A DNA stretch of 64,000 bases from Methylobacterium sp. CB376 (GTDB lineage Bacteria; Pseudomonadota; Alphaproteobacteria; Rhizobiales; Beijerinckiaceae), in the NCBI RefSeq assembly GCF_029714205.1, contig NZ_CP121648.1, forward strand, positions 2,604,001 through 2,668,000. Reading direction: 5' to 3'. Positions 54,597-64,000 of this stretch are shown in pieces; position 1 is the stretch's first letter, and each line of letters starts with the position of its first letter. The translations under genes and the position numbers were made by a program. The notes under the pieces were generated by a model. The model ran no database searches, was not told where the DNA came from, and saw only the letters and a list, made by a program, of their open reading frames with translations.

Positions 54597-55709
54597 ATGT
54601 CCATGACCGTCACGATTGTAGAAGAGCGGCTCGGCCGCGAACAGGTCCAGGTCGAGCGCGCCGTCGCCGAGATGCGCGCCGGTCGTCCGGTGGCGATCGC
54701 GGGCGAGACCTGCGCCGTCGCCGTGAGCGCCGAGGCCGTGTCGCCCGAACTCGCGGACGCGCTCCAGCGCTTCGGCACCGGCGCGCACCTCGTCCTGCCG
54801 GCCCCGCGGCTGCGCCGGATCGGGCTGGCGAATCGCTTCGAGGCGGGCTGCGTCGCCATGCCGGAGATCGACCCGGAGCGGATCGTGTCGCTCGCCCTGC
54901 GGGTCGACGGCCGCATCGACGCGCCCGTCTGCTGCCCGGCCCGGGCCGACGCCGTCGCCCTCGAACTCGCCCGGCTCGCTCAGGTCATCCCGGCCGTGCT
55001 GGTGGTGCCGGTGCCGGCGCCGCCCGGCGATCTCGTCGCGGTCGAGCCCGGTGCGGTCGAGGCTTTCCGCACGCGCCAAGCCGCCGCCCTGCAGATCGTC
55101 AGCCGCGCGCCCGTGCCGCTCGACGGGGCGCCCGAGACGGAATTCGTGGTCTTCCGCGGCGGCGAGGGCCTGCGCGACCAGGTGGCGGTGGTGATCGGCC
55201 GGCCCGATCCGGCGCAGCCGGTCGCGGTGCGGGTGCACTCGGCCTGCCTCACGGGCGACCTGTTCGGCTCGCTGAAATGCGATTGCGGCGACCAGCTCCG
55301 CGGCACCGCCAAGTGGATGGCGCAGAACGGCGGCGGCATCATCCTGTACCTCGACCAGGAGGGCCGCGGGAACGGGCTCGCCAACAAGATCCGCGCCTAC
55401 GCGCTCCAGGCCAAGGGCTACGACACCTACGCGGCCGACGAGATGCTGGGGTTCGGCCTCGACCAGCGCCGCTTCGACTTCGCGGCCGCGATGCTGCGCT
55501 GCCTCGGCGTCGCCTCGGTGCGGGTGCTCAGCAACAATCCCGAGAAGGTCGCGGCCCTGGCGGCGGCCGGGCTCGCGGTGGTGGGCGAGCAGCGGGCCCT
55601 CGGCCGGGTGACGCCCGAGAATGCGCGCTACCTCGCGGCCAAGCGCGACGTCGCCGGCCACGCCCTCGATCTCGGCGCCTTCGCCTGCGCGGAGGTCTCC
55701 GGCAGCTAG
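54597..55709 (+). CDS. ribA: GTP cyclohydrolase II, long form
   Basis: A 370-residue protein. The C-terminal half is GTP cyclohydrolase II: VRVHSACLTGDLFGSLKCDCGDQL with the three zinc cysteines, YLDQEGRGNGLANKIRAY, and SNNPEKVAAL. The N-terminal ~170 residues do not show DHBP synthase motifs and match the extra domain found in some bacterial RibA proteins. It opens the GTP ring for riboflavin or related pterin/deazaflavin synthesis. Divergent from the RibD-like gene across 87 bases. ATG 54597 or 54603 are both possible. Confidence 0.9.
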   Translation: MSMTVTIVEERLGREQVQVERAVAEMRAGRPVAIAGETCAVAVSAEAVSPELADALQRFGTGAHLVLPAPRLRRIGLANRFEAGCVAMPEIDPERIVSLALRVDGRIDAPVCCPARADAVALELARLAQVIPAVLVVPVPAPPGDLVAVEPGAVEAFRTRQAAALQIVSRAPVPLDGAPETEFVVFRGGEGLRDQVAVVIGRPDPAQPVAVRVHSACLTGDLFGSLKCDCGDQLRGTAKWMAQNGGGIILYLDQEGRGNGLANKIRAYALQAKGYDTYAADEMLGFGLDQRRFDFAAAMLRCLGVASVRVLSNNPEKVAALAAAGLAVVGEQRALGRVTPENARYLAAKRDVAGHALDLGAFACAEVSGS

Positions 55710-55758
55710 ACGACGGCCCGACGGCGCGACGCGGGCGCCGTTGGGCCTGCGAACCCGG

Positions 55759-56523
55759 TCAGGCCGCCCGCGCCTCGACCATCAGCACGTCGAGCAGGAA
55801 GGATCCGTCCGCCTCGATCGCGAAATGCTCCCGGACCGGGGCCGAGGCCAGGGCCTGCAGGGCGCGGATCGCCGCCACATGCGCCTCGGGCGTGCGCATC
55901 CGGGCGATCCAGGTCGGGAAATCCATCCGCACGCGCCACGTCCGGCAGGCCTCGATCACGAAGCCGCAGCGGGTCAGCATGCCGGTCCATTCCGCGGCGC
56001 TGTAGTCGCGCACGTGCGAGGGGTCGCGCAGCAGCTCCACCGCCTGAAGGTGGGTGTCGAGGAGCGCGGCGCCGGGCGAGCACCCGTCCATGACGATCAT
56101 CGGGGCGCCCCGCGCCGCCACGCGCCGGGCCTCGCGCAGGCCGCCCTCCACGTCGCGCCAGTGGTGGGCCGAGAAGCGGGTCGCCACGAAGTCGAAATGC
56201 CCGTCCGGGAAGGGCAGGCGCTCGGCCGGCGCCTCGACCGTCTCGATCCCCGACAGGCCGCGGGCGGCGGCATTCGCCGCCACCGCAGCCAGCATCTCGG
56301 CCGAGAGGTCGCAGGCCGTCACGGCGCGCGCGTGCCGGGCCAGCCGGTAGGCGACGTGGCCGCCGCCGCAGCCGAGATCGAGGGCGCGCCGCGGCGCGGC
56401 CGCCGCCGCGATCGCGTCGAGGGCCGCGAGGTCCTCGCCCGCGGCATGCACCGCGCTCTCCACGTAGGCCGCGGCCTGCGGGCCGAACTGCGCCGTCACC
56501 AGGGTCTCGTGCGATCTGTCCAT
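55759..56523 (-). CDS. Class I SAM-dependent methyltransferase
   Basis: A 254-residue UbiE/COQ5-like methyltransferase. Motif I is ALDLGCGGGHVAYRLA, followed by VTACDLSAEMLAAV, APAERLPFPDGHFDFVATRFSAHHW (the LPFPDGHFD part is motif II) and ARRVAARGAPMIVMD. The substrate is unknown. ATG 56523 follows GGAGGGACC. It is divergent from the XRE regulator 66 bases away, which may control it. Confidence 0.9.
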   Translation of the reverse strand: MDRSHETLVTAQFGPQAAAYVESAVHAAGEDLAALDAIAAAAAPRRALDLGCGGGHVAYRLARHARAVTACDLSAEMLAAVAANAAARGLSGIETVEAPAERLPFPDGHFDFVATRFSAHHWRDVEGGLREARRVAARGAPMIVMDGCSPGAALLDTHLQAVELLRDPSHVRDYSAAEWTGMLTRCGFVIEACRTWRVRMDFPTWIARMRTPEAHVAAIRALQALASAPVREHFAIEADGSFLLDVLMVEARAA

Positions 56524-56589
56524 CGGGGTCCCTCCGATCCGCATCCTGCCCGACCCGCAGCCTGGTACAAGTTGAGGGTTTATCCTGGT

Positions 56590-57375
56590 ATGAGCGCTGC
56601 CATGCTGGGACCCGACGAGCGGCGCGACCTCGGCGCCTTCCTGCGCGCGCACCGCGAGCGCCTGCGCCCCGAGGCGCCGACCGGCCGGCGGCGCACGCCG
56701 GGGCTTCGCCGCGAGGAACTCGCCGCGCGGGCCGGCATCAGCGCGACCTGGTGCGCCTGGATCGAGCAGGGGCGGGAGGTGCAGGTCTCGGCCCAGGCCC
56801 TCGGTCGCCTCGCGAGCGCGCTCGGCCTCACCCGGGCGGAGCGGGCCTACCTGTTCGACCTCGCCGGCCGGAAGGACCCGCGGGCCGCGCCGCCCGATCC
56901 CGGGGCCGACGCGCCCGCCTCCCTGCGGGCCGCCGTCGCCGCCTTCGCATCCCCGGCCTACGGGCTCGACCGGCTCTGGACGCTGTGCTGCTGGAACGAG
57001 GCCGCCCGCCGCCTGTTCGGCGGCTGGCTCGAGACCGCGGCCGGCCCGAACCTGCTGCGCTTCGTCCTGCTCGATCCGGCGGCGCGGCGGCTGATCCCCG
57101 ACTGGGACGAGCGCGTGCGGCGCGTGATCGCCGAGTTCCGGGCCGATTTCGGCCACGGCCGCGCCGATCCGCGGGCGCGGGCGCTGGTGGCGGCGCTGCG
57201 CCGCGAGAGCCCGCTCTTCGCCGTGATCTGGGAGGAGCAGGACGTCCGCGACCGCACCGGCGGCCTGCGCCGCTTCCTGCACCCGGAGGACGGCCCGGTG
57301 ACCTTTCTCCAGCACAGCTTCAGCCCGGCGGACCGCCCCGATTGCAAGCTCGTCCTGCTGGTGCCGTGCGGCTGA
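56590..57375 (+). CDS. XRE-family regulator with MmyB-like ligand domain
   Basis: A 261-residue protein. The N-terminal HTH is LGAFLRAHRERLRPEA, RRRTPGLRREELAARAGISATWCAWIEQGRE (the GLRREELA and WIEQGR parts are diagnostic of the MmyB group), and the C-terminal domain, from YGLDRLWTLCCWNEAARRLFG to FLQHSFSPADRPDCKLVLLVP, is the MmyB-like PAS-like ligand domain. Likely a repressor of the divergent methyltransferase. ATG 56590 or 56602 are possible; the AT-richer GGTACAAGTTGAGGGTTTATCC upstream probably holds the operator (first 20 bases suffice to find it). Confidence 0.87.
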   Translation: MSAAMLGPDERRDLGAFLRAHRERLRPEAPTGRRRTPGLRREELAARAGISATWCAWIEQGREVQVSAQALGRLASALGLTRAERAYLFDLAGRKDPRAAPPDPGADAPASLRAAVAAFASPAYGLDRLWTLCCWNEAARRLFGGWLETAAGPNLLRFVLLDPAARRLIPDWDERVRRVIAEFRADFGHGRADPRARALVAALRRESPLFAVIWEEQDVRDRTGGLRRFLHPEDGPVTFLQHSFSPADRPDCKLVLLVPCG

Positions 57376-57714
57376 GCGCGCCGGCGCCCGGCGCCGGGCC
57401 GCGCGCGTGACGCGTCGCGGATGCCGGGGGTCGACCCCTCGCGCATGGGCCCGGCGCGCCGGGCCGACGGCGGCAGCCGCGAGGCGCCGCCGCGGAGCGA
57501 AATTCGGCGCCGGACGCGGGCGATGATGCCGATCGATTACCAAACGTCAGGAAAATCGATCTAATCCGAATGACGTCGGCAAGCCGATAGACGGGCGGCG
57601 CGGTTGTCGGATCCCACCACGCGAGCGCGCGCGCTTCGTCGAAGGCATCTTCGAAATTCTCTGCGCGGCCGATCGCCGGGTGGTCCGCTTGGGTCCGTTG
57701 AGCAGGGGAATACA
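57376..57714. other. Intergenic region upstream of the MCP gene
   Basis: This 339-base gap contains GC-rich self-complementary sequence just past the regulator stop (CCGGCGCCCGGCGCCGG, possible terminator), and an AT-richer segment around 57536-57575 that probably holds the MCP promoter. No gene or RNA was recognised. Confidence 0.4.
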
Positions 57715-59802
57715 ATGAGATTGGCAAGGCTGCTTCCGACGATCGTACTCGCGCTCGCCCTGCTCGGCTGCGGGCTGGCGCTCTGGATCGGCCTCGACCA
57801 CGAGCGCCGCCTCGACACCTACGCGGTCGCCCTGACCCGGCTGAAGGCCGCCAAGGCGCTCGCCGAGATCCCGGCCACCGCCAATCCGGAACGCGGCGTC
57901 ATCCAGCTGCAGCTCGGCACCGTGGCGCCCGGCGACACCTCCCAGAGCCAAGCCCTGACCGACGCCCGCAAGCCGACCGACGCCGCCTTCCAGGCGGCGC
58001 AGGGTGCGGTCGCAGACCTCGTCGCCGCGATGCCCGCCCTCGCGCCCGTTCGGGCCGAACTCGACCGCCAGCGGGAGGTCCTCGCCGACCTGCGCCGGCG
58101 CAGCGAGGAGGTGATCCGGACCGTACCGATCGACCAGCGGGCCAGCGCCGCGCAGGCCACGATCGACACCACGACCGGGATGAACGAGGCGATCACCGGC
58201 ATGATCCAGGCGCAGCTGGAGGCGATCGCGGAGGCCGACGGCGTCGCCTACGGTGCCGGCACTCTCGCCATGAGCGTGTGGGAGCTGCGCGACGTGGGTG
58301 GACGCTCGGCGGGAATTCTCATGAACCTGCTCGCTCAGGGCAGGCCGGTGCCGGAGGCGACCCGCACGACGCTCACCCAGCTGGACGGGCAGGTGCTCTC
58401 GATCTGGACCCGCATCGCCGCGGCCGGCGCCCGCCCGACCACCGCGCCCGCCCTGCGCGAGGCGATCCGGCAGGCCACCGCCGGCTACTACGAGCCCTTC
58501 AAGGCCCTGCGCGCCACGCTCGGCACGGAATTCGCTACCGGCCGCTTCAGCGTGGATGTGAAGCGCTTCCGCGACGTCGTGCTGCCGATGTGGGGGATCG
58601 TGCTCACCATGCGCGACGCCGCCTTCGACAGCGCGATCGCGCGGATCGAGGACCTCTCGGCCCGGGCGCGGTCCGAGGCCCGGCTCGCCTGGCTCACCCT
58701 CGCGTCCATGCTGGCCATCGCCGCCGCCGCCTTCTGGCTCATCCGGACCCGCGTCACCCGGCCGCTCGCCGCCATGACCGCCAGCATGCACCGCATTGCC
58801 TCGGGCGACCTCGACGCCGCCATCCCGGGCGTCGGCCGGCGCGACGAGATCGGCTCGATGGCCGAGGCCGTCCACGTCTTCCGCGACGGGCTGGCCCGCA
58901 ACCGCACCCTCGAGGCCGAGGCCGAGGCCGCCCGCCGCGACGGCGAGGCCGTGCGCCGGCGCGCCATGACCGAGCTGGCCGACGCCTTCGAGCACTCGGT
59001 CGGCGGCATCGTGCAGGTCGTGTCCTCGGCCGCCACCGAACTCCAGGCCACCGCCCAGCACCTGACCGGCTCGGCCGACCACGCCTCGCGCCAGTCGCGC
59101 ACCGTCACCGCCGCCGCCGGGCAGGCCGCCGGCAACGTCACCGCGGTGGCCGGCGCCGCCGAGGAGCTCGGCAGCTCGGTCGTCGAGATCGGCCGGCAGG
59201 TCGAGCACGCGGCCCAGCTGGCGAGCGGGGCCGTCCACGAGGCCACCGCGACCGCCGCCATCGTGGCGGACCTGTCGGCGGGCGCCTCGCGGATCGGCGC
59301 GATCATCGAGATGATCTCCGGGATCGCCGGCCAGACCAACCTGCTGGCCTTGAACGCCACGATCGAGGCGGCGCGGGCCGGCGAGGCGGGGCGCGGCTTC
59401 GCGGTGGTGGCCGCGGAGGTGAAGAGCCTGGCCGAGCAGACCGGCAAGGCGGCCAGCGAGATCGCCGGGCAGGTCTCGGCGATCCAGGGGACGATGCAGC
59501 GGGCGGTTCCGGCGATCGAGGGCATCTCGCGCACGATCGCGACGATCAACGCCACGGCCGCGGCGATCGCCGCGGCGGTGACGCAGCAGAGCGCGGCCAC
59601 GCGGGAGATCGTGCAGTCGGTGAGCCACGCCTCGGCCGGGACCTCGGAGGTGACGACCACGATCGCGGATGTGGCCCGGGCCGCGGCCGAGACCGGGGCG
59701 GGGGCGGACCAGATCCTGGCCTCGGCGAGCGAGCTGGCGCGCCAGGCTGAGGTGCTGCGGGCCGAGATGGTGCGCTTCGTGGCCTCGGTCCGGGCCGCCT
59801 GA
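57715..59802 (+). CDS. Methyl-accepting chemotaxis protein
   Basis: A 695-residue chemoreceptor. A first membrane helix ([22 protein letters not shown]) precedes a periplasmic helical sensor of about 300 residues, a second helix near 325-345, a HAMP domain ([22 protein letters not shown]) and a cytoplasmic signalling domain whose hairpin tip includes [25 protein letters not shown] near residue 540. No CheR-docking pentapeptide is visible at the C-terminus. The ligand is unknown. It ends four bases before a family 1 repeat. Confidence 0.93.
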   Translation: MRLARLLPTIVLALALLGCGLALWIGLDHERRLDTYAVALTRLKAAKALAEIPATANPERGVIQLQLGTVAPGDTSQSQALTDARKPTDAAFQAAQGAVADLVAAMPALAPVRAELDRQREVLADLRRRSEEVIRTVPIDQRASAAQATIDTTTGMNEAITGMIQAQLEAIAEADGVAYGAGTLAMSVWELRDVGGRSAGILMNLLAQGRPVPEATRTTLTQLDGQVLSIWTRIAAAGARPTTAPALREAIRQATAGYYEPFKALRATLGTEFATGRFSVDVKRFRDVVLPMWGIVLTMRDAAFDSAIARIEDLSARARSEARLAWLTLASMLAIAAAAFWLIRTRVTRPLAAMTASMHRIASGDLDAAIPGVGRRDEIGSMAEAVHVFRDGLARNRTLEAEAEAARRDGEAVRRRAMTELADAFEHSVGGIVQVVSSAATELQATAQHLTGSADHASRQSRTVTAAAGQAAGNVTAVAGAAEELGSSVVEIGRQVEHAAQLASGAVHEATATAAIVADLSAGASRIGAIIEMISGIAGQTNLLALNATIEAARAGEAGRGFAVVAAEVKSLAEQTGKAASEIAGQVSAIQGTMQRAVPAIEGISRTIATINATAAAIAAAVTQQSAATREIVQSVSHASAGTSEVTTTIADVARAAAETGAGADQILASASELARQAEVLRAEMVRFVASVRAA

Positions 59803-59805
59803 TTC

Positions 59806-59867
59806 GAATCCGACGGATTGCTTTCGCCATGCGGATGGCGGCTTCGCTCAAGCGCCGCGCGGCCTCG
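59806..59867 (+). repeat. Dispersed repeat, family 1 (copy 6)
   Basis: Reads GAATCCGACGGATTGCTTTC through GCCATGCGGATGGCGGCTTC to CAAGCGCCGCGCGGCCTCG, beginning three bases after the MCP stop. It has the same strand and closely the same sequence as 9649-9707. No perfect long hairpin follows here, only short GGCGC pairings. The remaining 59868-60171 has AT-richer sequence and probably the promoter of the secreted-protein gene; nothing else was recognised. Confidence 0.72.
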
Positions 59868-60171
59868 CATCCGCGCCCCGTTCCTCGCCCGGACCGGCGC
59901 GCGGCGCCCCGTCTTCCCACCCGGCATTAAGCTTAATCGGGTCCAGCGCGCTCACCGCGCCACCCATACTCCCCGCAAGGACTGCCCGGACGCGCAGAAT
60001 CTTATGGGAACCTCTCCGTCTATGTCGCAAATACGTAGTAATTTCCGAGGGCGATTTTACCCTTGCGGGGGTTTCGACTTGCCGCCGAGCCCGGGATCCG
60101 GCTTCGATGCGGCCACGCGCGGCCTGCCGCCGCCGGCCACCGACCGTCCGATTCCCGTTAAGGAGTACCCG

Positions 60172-60723
60172 ATGACCGCTCCGGTCGCCCGCCTTCCGCT
60201 CCTGCTCGCCGCGGCAGGCCTCGCCGCCTCCGCGCTGCCGGCCGTGGCCGGCGGCTACGGCTACGGCTGCGCCTCCGCCGAGTGCTACCGGCACGTCACC
60301 ACGCCCCCGGTCTACGGGACCGTGTCCGAGCAGGTCATGGTGCGGCCGGCCCGGACCGTGACCCACGTGGTGCCGCCCGTCTACGACACGGTCGCCGAGA
60401 AGGTGATGGTCTCGCCGGGCGGTCGCGTCTGGCAGACCTCCTACGACGCCAACGGCCAGCTGGTCGGGTGCTGGGTGACCACGCCGCCGCAATTCGCCGT
60501 CCGCCAGCGGCGGGTGCTAGTGCGCCCGCCGCAGGTGGTGCCGGAGGTCATCCCGCCCGCCTACGCCACCTATCAGCGCCGCGTGCTGGTCGAGCCGGCC
60601 CGGTCCGGCTGGGTCCCGGCGGGCGGCTATGGCGGCTCCGTCGGCTATCCGGGCGTCTACGCGCCGGCCCCGACCACGCCCTTCGGCCTCACCGCGGCCT
60701 CGTTCTCGCTCGGCGGCTACTGA
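60172..60723 (+). CDS. Secreted repetitive protein of unknown function
   Basis: A 183-residue exported protein, ATG 60172 after AAGGAG. A signal peptide (LPLLLAAAGLAASALPAVAGG) is followed by two cysteines (CASAEC) and four tandem-like units: PPVYGTVSEQVMVRPA, PPVYDTVAEKVMVSPG, then PPQFAVRQRRVLVRPP and PPAYATYQRRVLVEPA, spaced by VTHVV and PEVI segments. The C-terminus is Gly/Tyr/Pro-rich. The repeats suggest an extended beta structure at the cell surface or periplasm. No known domain was recognised with certainty. It appears to be monocistronic. Confidence 0.72.
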   Translation: MTAPVARLPLLLAAAGLAASALPAVAGGYGYGCASAECYRHVTTPPVYGTVSEQVMVRPARTVTHVVPPVYDTVAEKVMVSPGGRVWQTSYDANGQLVGCWVTTPPQFAVRQRRVLVRPPQVVPEVIPPAYATYQRRVLVEPARSGWVPAGGYGGSVGYPGVYAPAPTTPFGLTAASFSLGGY

Positions 60724-60843
60724 CCCCCGGGCCGGACCTTTCGGGCCCGGGACCGCCGCGAAACGGGTGGGCGAGGCGGCGTTCCGCCTTGCCGCGACCG
60801 CGCGGGCGCCCCACAACCGCCCCTTGAAGACGGGGAGGGGCGC

Positions 60844-61830
60844 ATGGCGCAGTTCCGGGCCATCGTGATCGAGAAGGGCGAGCAGGGGCAGACCGTGGCC
60901 CTGAAGGCGTTCGACGAGGCCGACCTGATGGAGGGTGACGTCACCGTGCGGGTGACGCACTCGACCCTCAACTACAAGGACGGGCTGGCGATCACCGGCG
61001 CGCTGCCGGTCGTGCGCCGTTTCCCGATGATCCCGGGCATCGACTTCGCCGGGGTCGTCGAGCAGTCGAACCATCCGGACTGGAAGCCGGGCGACGCGGT
61101 CGTGCTGAACGGCTGGGGCACCGGAGAGACCCATCTCGGCGCCTACGCGCAGAAGGCGCGCGTGCGGGGCGACTGGCTGGTTCCCCTGCCGGCGAGCTTC
61201 ACCCCGCAGCAGGCCATGGCGATCGGGACGGCCGGCTACACCGCGATGCTCTGCCTGTTGGCCCTCGAACGGCACGGCCTCGCGCCCGAGAAGGGGCCGG
61301 CGGTGGTGACCGGGGCGGCGGGCGGCGTCGGCTCGGTGGCGGTGGCGCTGCTCGCGGCGAATGGCTGGCGGGTGATCGCCTCGACGGGGCGGTCGGAGGA
61401 GGAAGCCTACCTGCGCGACCTCGGGGCCGCCGAGATCATCGACCGGGCCGAATTGTCGAAACCGGCCAAGCCCCTCGCCAAGGAGCGCTGGGCCGCGGGG
61501 ATCGACACGGTGGGCGGGGCCACGCTGGCCAACCTCCTGTCGATGACCAAGGCCCTCGGCGCCGTCGCGGCCTGCGGCAATGCCGGGGGCATGGACCTTC
61601 CGACCTCGGTCGCCCCCTTCATCCTGCGCGGCGTCGCCCTCCTCGGCATCGACAGCGCCATGGCGCCCCTGCCGCTGCGGCGCGAGGCCTGGAACCGGCT
61701 CGCCCGCGACCTCGACCCGGCCAAGCTGGCCGCCATGACGACCACGATCGGCCTCGACGAGGTGCTGACCGCGGCGCCCGAGATCCTGGCCGGCCGCGTC
61801 CGTGGCCGGGTGGTCGTGGCGATCACGTGA
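60844..61830 (+). CDS. acuI: MDR-family NADPH oxidoreductase, AcuI/YhdH type (acryloyl-CoA reductase)
   Basis: A 328-residue zinc-free medium-chain reductase: [47 protein letters not shown], and the nucleotide-binding [29 protein letters not shown] and the GIDFAGVV segment are typical of AcuI/YhdH. The enzyme reduces acryloyl-CoA to propionyl-CoA and detoxifies acrylate; in methylotrophs it may also serve propionate-linked pathways. ATG 60844 follows GGGGAGGGGCGC. Confidence 0.87.
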   Translation: MAQFRAIVIEKGEQGQTVALKAFDEADLMEGDVTVRVTHSTLNYKDGLAITGALPVVRRFPMIPGIDFAGVVEQSNHPDWKPGDAVVLNGWGTGETHLGAYAQKARVRGDWLVPLPASFTPQQAMAIGTAGYTAMLCLLALERHGLAPEKGPAVVTGAAGGVGSVAVALLAANGWRVIASTGRSEEEAYLRDLGAAEIIDRAELSKPAKPLAKERWAAGIDTVGGATLANLLSMTKALGAVAACGNAGGMDLPTSVAPFILRGVALLGIDSAMAPLPLRREAWNRLARDLDPAKLAAMTTTIGLDEVLTAAPEILAGRVRGRVVVAIT

Positions 61831-61899
61831 TCATCCTGCCCGCCGGAAACTCACGCCCCGGGCGGGAACCTTGACCTTGCTCCGCGCATTGCCGTTTTC

Positions 61900-62361
61900 A
61901 TGAGCATCGCCTTCGTCCGTGAGCCGGAGGGCGGGGAGGCCTTCGAGGACCTGCCCGACCGCCCGCTCTCCCCCCACCCCAACTTCGTCACCCCGCAGGG
62001 GCTCGCCCTGATCGAGGCTGAGCTGGAGCGGCTGCATGCCGAGCACGCCGCGCTCAGCCCCGACGACAAGGCCGGGCTGGCGCGCACGAACCGGGACCTG
62101 AGGTACTGGACGGCGCGCCGCAACTCGGCCCAGGTGATCGAGCCCACGCCCGGTGACACGGTGCATTTCGGCTCGACCGTGGTGGTCGAGCGCGAGGACG
62201 GCAGTCGCCAGACCTACCGCGTCGTCGGCGAGGACGAGGCCGATCCGGCCAGGGGCTCCATCGCCTACGTGGCGCCGCTCGCCCGTGCGCTCACCGGCAA
62301 GCTGGCCGGCGACGTGGTGCGGGTCGCCGACCACGACGTCGAGATCATCGAGGTGCGCTGA
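61900..62361 (+). CDS. GreA/GreB family transcription elongation factor
   Basis: A 153-residue protein. The N-terminal coiled coil is short ([43 protein letters not shown]), followed by the C-terminal FKBP-like domain with [29 protein letters not shown] and the final [18 protein letters not shown]. It is likely a Gre-like paralogue acting in the RNA polymerase secondary channel. The short coil and lack of a clear acidic tip raise the chance of an Rnk- or Gfh-like role. Its end overlaps the convergent LysR gene by 17 bases. Confidence 0.85.
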   Translation: MSIAFVREPEGGEAFEDLPDRPLSPHPNFVTPQGLALIEAELERLHAEHAALSPDDKAGLARTNRDLRYWTARRNSAQVIEPTPGDTVHFGSTVVVEREDGSRQTYRVVGEDEADPARGSIAYVAPLARALTGKLAGDVVRVADHDVEIIEVR

Positions 62362-63244
62362 CCCCGCGTCCCTCGATGCAGTCGCGCAGGCGGCCGATCT
62401 CGGTCGCCACGAAGTCGAGGAACGCGCGCACGCGCGCCGCGTGGCGCAGATCCGCGTGGGTGAGCAGCCAGAGCCCGGCCGCGAGGTCCGGCTCGGGCTG
62501 CGAGAGGCGGATCAGGCCCGGCCTGCGATCGCCCGCGAGGCAGGCCAGGGGCGCGATGCCGATCCCCGCCTCCACCGCCGCCACCAGCGCCGAGACGGTG
62601 TCGAGGCGCAGGACGACCCGGCCCGGATCGGCCCGGGCCGCGACGTAGCGGGCGACCTTGGCGGCGCCGGTCTCCTGCGCGAGCGAGACCCAGCGGCGCG
62701 CGGCCGGGGGCGTCTCCGTCCCGTCCTCCGCCCGCCCGTAGAGCGCCCAGGCGATGGTGGCGAGGCGGCGCCCGACCAGGGTGTCGGGCGGCTCGTCGGT
62801 GGCGCGCAGGGCGACGTCGGCGTCGCGCTTCGACAGGTTCAGCGGCCGGTTGGACAGGACGACGTCGAGGCGCACCTCCGGGTAGCGGTCGGCGAAGCGG
62901 GCGAGGAGCGGCGCCAGCAGGTCCGTGAACAGGGAATCCGCCGTCGTCACCCGCAGCTCGCCGGACGGGGCGAGGAGCTGCCCGTCGAGGCGGCGCGAGA
63001 AGCCCGCGACGTCCTCCTCCATGCGGGCGGCGACCCGGACCATCGCCTCGCCGGCGGGCGTCGGCGCGTAGCCGGCGCGGTGGCGCTCGAACAGCATGGT
63101 GCCGAGCGCCGCCTCGATCTGGCCGAGGCGCCGGAACGCCGTCGAGGCGTTGATGCCGAGCCGCTCGGCGGCGGGCGCGAGCCCGCGCTGGTCGGCGATC
63201 GCCTTGATCAGGCGGAAATCGTCCCAGGCGAGCGTCTTCGCCAC
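62345..63244 (-). CDS. LysR-family regulator
   Basis: A 299-residue LTTR from GTG 63244, with AGGAG upstream. [41 protein letters not shown] (NASTAFRRL is the recognition helix), then a C-terminal effector domain from [20 protein letters not shown]. It is divergent from wrbA across 120 bases and probably regulates it or itself, in response to a quinone or oxidative signal (inference). Confidence 0.88.
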   Translation of the reverse strand: MAKTLAWDDFRLIKAIADQRGLAPAAERLGINASTAFRRLGQIEAALGTMLFERHRAGYAPTPAGEAMVRVAARMEEDVAGFSRRLDGQLLAPSGELRVTTADSLFTDLLAPLLARFADRYPEVRLDVVLSNRPLNLSKRDADVALRATDEPPDTLVGRRLATIAWALYGRAEDGTETPPAARRWVSLAQETGAAKVARYVAARADPGRVVLRLDTVSALVAAVEAGIGIAPLACLAGDRRPGLIRLSQPEPDLAAGLWLLTHADLRHAARVRAFLDFVATEIGRLRDCIEGRGVSAPR

Positions 63245-63364
63245 GGCGTCGCGTGCACTCCTGCAAGATCGCGCTTGCAGTTTAGGCCATTCCGTCGCGG
63301 CGGGCGATCCCCGATGGTGCCGGCAGCTCGGCCCGCGCCGCTGGCGGTCGACATGGAGGTTGCG

Positions 63365-63964
63365 ATGGCGAAGGTTCTGGTTCTCTACTACTCCACCTAC
63401 GGCCACATCGAGCAGATGGCCCACGCGGTCGCGGAGGGCGCCCGCGAGGCGGGGGCCGAGGTCGACGTCAAGCGCGTGCCCGAGCTCGTGCCCGAGGATG
63501 TCGCGCGCAAGTCCCACTTCAAGCTCGACCAATCGGCGCCGCTCGCGCGCGTCGACGAGTTGCCGAACTACGACGCGATCATCTTCGGCACGCCGACCCG
63601 CTACGGCAACATGGCGTCCCAGATGAAGAACTTCCTCGACCAGACCGGCGGCCTGTGGATGAAGGGCGCGCTGGTCGGCAAGGTCGGCTCGGTCTTCACC
63701 TCGAGCGCCTCGCAGCATGGCGGCCAGGAATCGACGATCCTCAGCTTCCACACGGTGCTGCTGCACCACGGCATGGTGCTGGTGGGCCTGCCCTACGCCT
63801 TCCAGGGCCAGCTCGGCGTGTCGCAGGTGATGGGCAACTCGCCCTACGGCGCTTCGACCATCGCGGACGGCGACGGCAGCCGCCAGCCCTCGCCGATCGA
63901 GCTCGACGGTGCCCGCTACCAGGGCCGGCACGTGGCGGGCATCGCCGCCAAGCTCGCGGGCTGA
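63365..63964 (+). CDS. wrbA: NAD(P)H:quinone oxidoreductase WrbA
   Basis: A 199-residue flavodoxin-like protein: [49 protein letters not shown] and [18 protein letters not shown] (short parts diagnostic) bind [13 protein letters not shown] and GSRQPSPIE complete the WrbA signature. It performs two-electron reduction of quinones. ATG 63365 follows GGAGG. An in-frame ATG four codons earlier is possible. Confidence 0.95.
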   Translation: MAKVLVLYYSTYGHIEQMAHAVAEGAREAGAEVDVKRVPELVPEDVARKSHFKLDQSAPLARVDELPNYDAIIFGTPTRYGNMASQMKNFLDQTGGLWMKGALVGKVGSVFTSSASQHGGQESTILSFHTVLLHHGMVLVGLPYAFQGQLGVSQVMGNSPYGASTIADGDGSRQPSPIELDGARYQGRHVAGIAAKLAG

Positions 63965-63981
63965 AAGCCCCAAAGACAAAG

Positions 63982-64000
63982 GCCCGGAACCTGTCCGGGC
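63982..64000 (+). terminator. Stem-loop after wrbA (cut by the window end)
   Basis: GCCCGGA (63982-63988) pairs with TCCGGGC (63994-64000) across ACCTG, preceded by an A-rich stretch (CAAAGACAAAG). It lies 18 bases after the wrbA stop. The T-run, if present, would be outside the window. Confidence 0.6.

Noticed and set aside
60004..60037. A GGAAC...CGTA pair resembling an EcfG (general stress) promoter upstream of the secreted protein
   Set aside because: The spacing is 22 bases, longer than the 16-17 or so expected, and the second element is imperfect.

Overview
The window is very GC-rich, densely coded chromosomal DNA from an alphaproteobacterium. The most likely source is the Hyphomicrobiales, probably a Methylobacterium-like methylotroph. 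This rests on gene content read from the sequence, not on a database search: an alphaproteobacterial-order aa3 cytochrome c oxidase operon (ctaC, ctaD, ctaB, CoxF-like, ctaG, ctaE, DUF983, SURF1, thrC, M16 peptidase), an NAD-dependent FdsGBA-CD type formate dehydrogenase locus, a fused indolepyruvate oxidoreductase, a GcvA-like LysR regulator and a DUF1127 protein. No rRNA or tRNA gene was recognised.

Layout. Positions 1-1318 hold the start of a PaaK-like CoA ligase and a UPF0175/PIN toxin-antitoxin pair. Positions 1363-9463 hold a leucine/isovalerate catabolism cluster: acyl-CoA dehydrogenase, both methylcrotonyl-CoA carboxylase subunits, a MaoC hydratase and a CitE-like lyase, with a divergent acyl-CoA ligase. 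The order resembles the mycobacterial accD1-accA1-fadE19-MaoC-citE locus. Positions 9464-10085 are a gene-free block of repeats and hairpins. Next come an ArsR/SRPBCC pair, a ClpP, a cysteine synthase, the 1161-aa indolepyruvate oxidoreductase, an Orn/Lys/Arg decarboxylase broken by an in-frame TAG, a serine-hydrolase relic, a TauE permease, ruvC, a GST, DUF1127, LysR, and a DUF1007-NicO metal exporter pair. Positions 24723-33738 hold signalling and unusual genes: an MBL hydrolase, a large degenerate ABC exporter-like protein with a damaged 2Fe-2S/flavin reductase and a coiled-coil protein, a single-domain response regulator and a membrane PAS-GGDEF-EAL protein. Positions 33922-43702 hold the M16 peptidase, thrC and the cytochrome oxidase operon.

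Positions 44084-51721 hold the formate dehydrogenase locus (LysR, gamma, beta, alpha, fdhD, delta). Its alpha gene carries an in-frame TAG where tyrosine is expected. Positions 51949-52970 hold a small, diverged cas2 and a nine-repeat type I-C-like CRISPR array with no other cas gene in the window. Positions 53230-64000 hold cytochrome b561, a RibD-C reductase and RibA pair, a methyltransferase with a divergent XRE regulator, an MCP, a repetitive secreted protein, an AcuI-like reductase, a Gre factor, a LysR and WrbA.

The most unusual features are a dispersed intergenic module of about 55-60 nt (six copies at five loci), usually followed by a perfect or near-perfect hairpin whose sequence varies; two otherwise well-preserved metabolic genes each interrupted by one in-frame TAG; the pseudo-ATPase ABC operon; and the CRISPR array accompanied only by cas2. 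Functions come from reading motifs by eye and from recalled family knowledge; no alignment or search was run.
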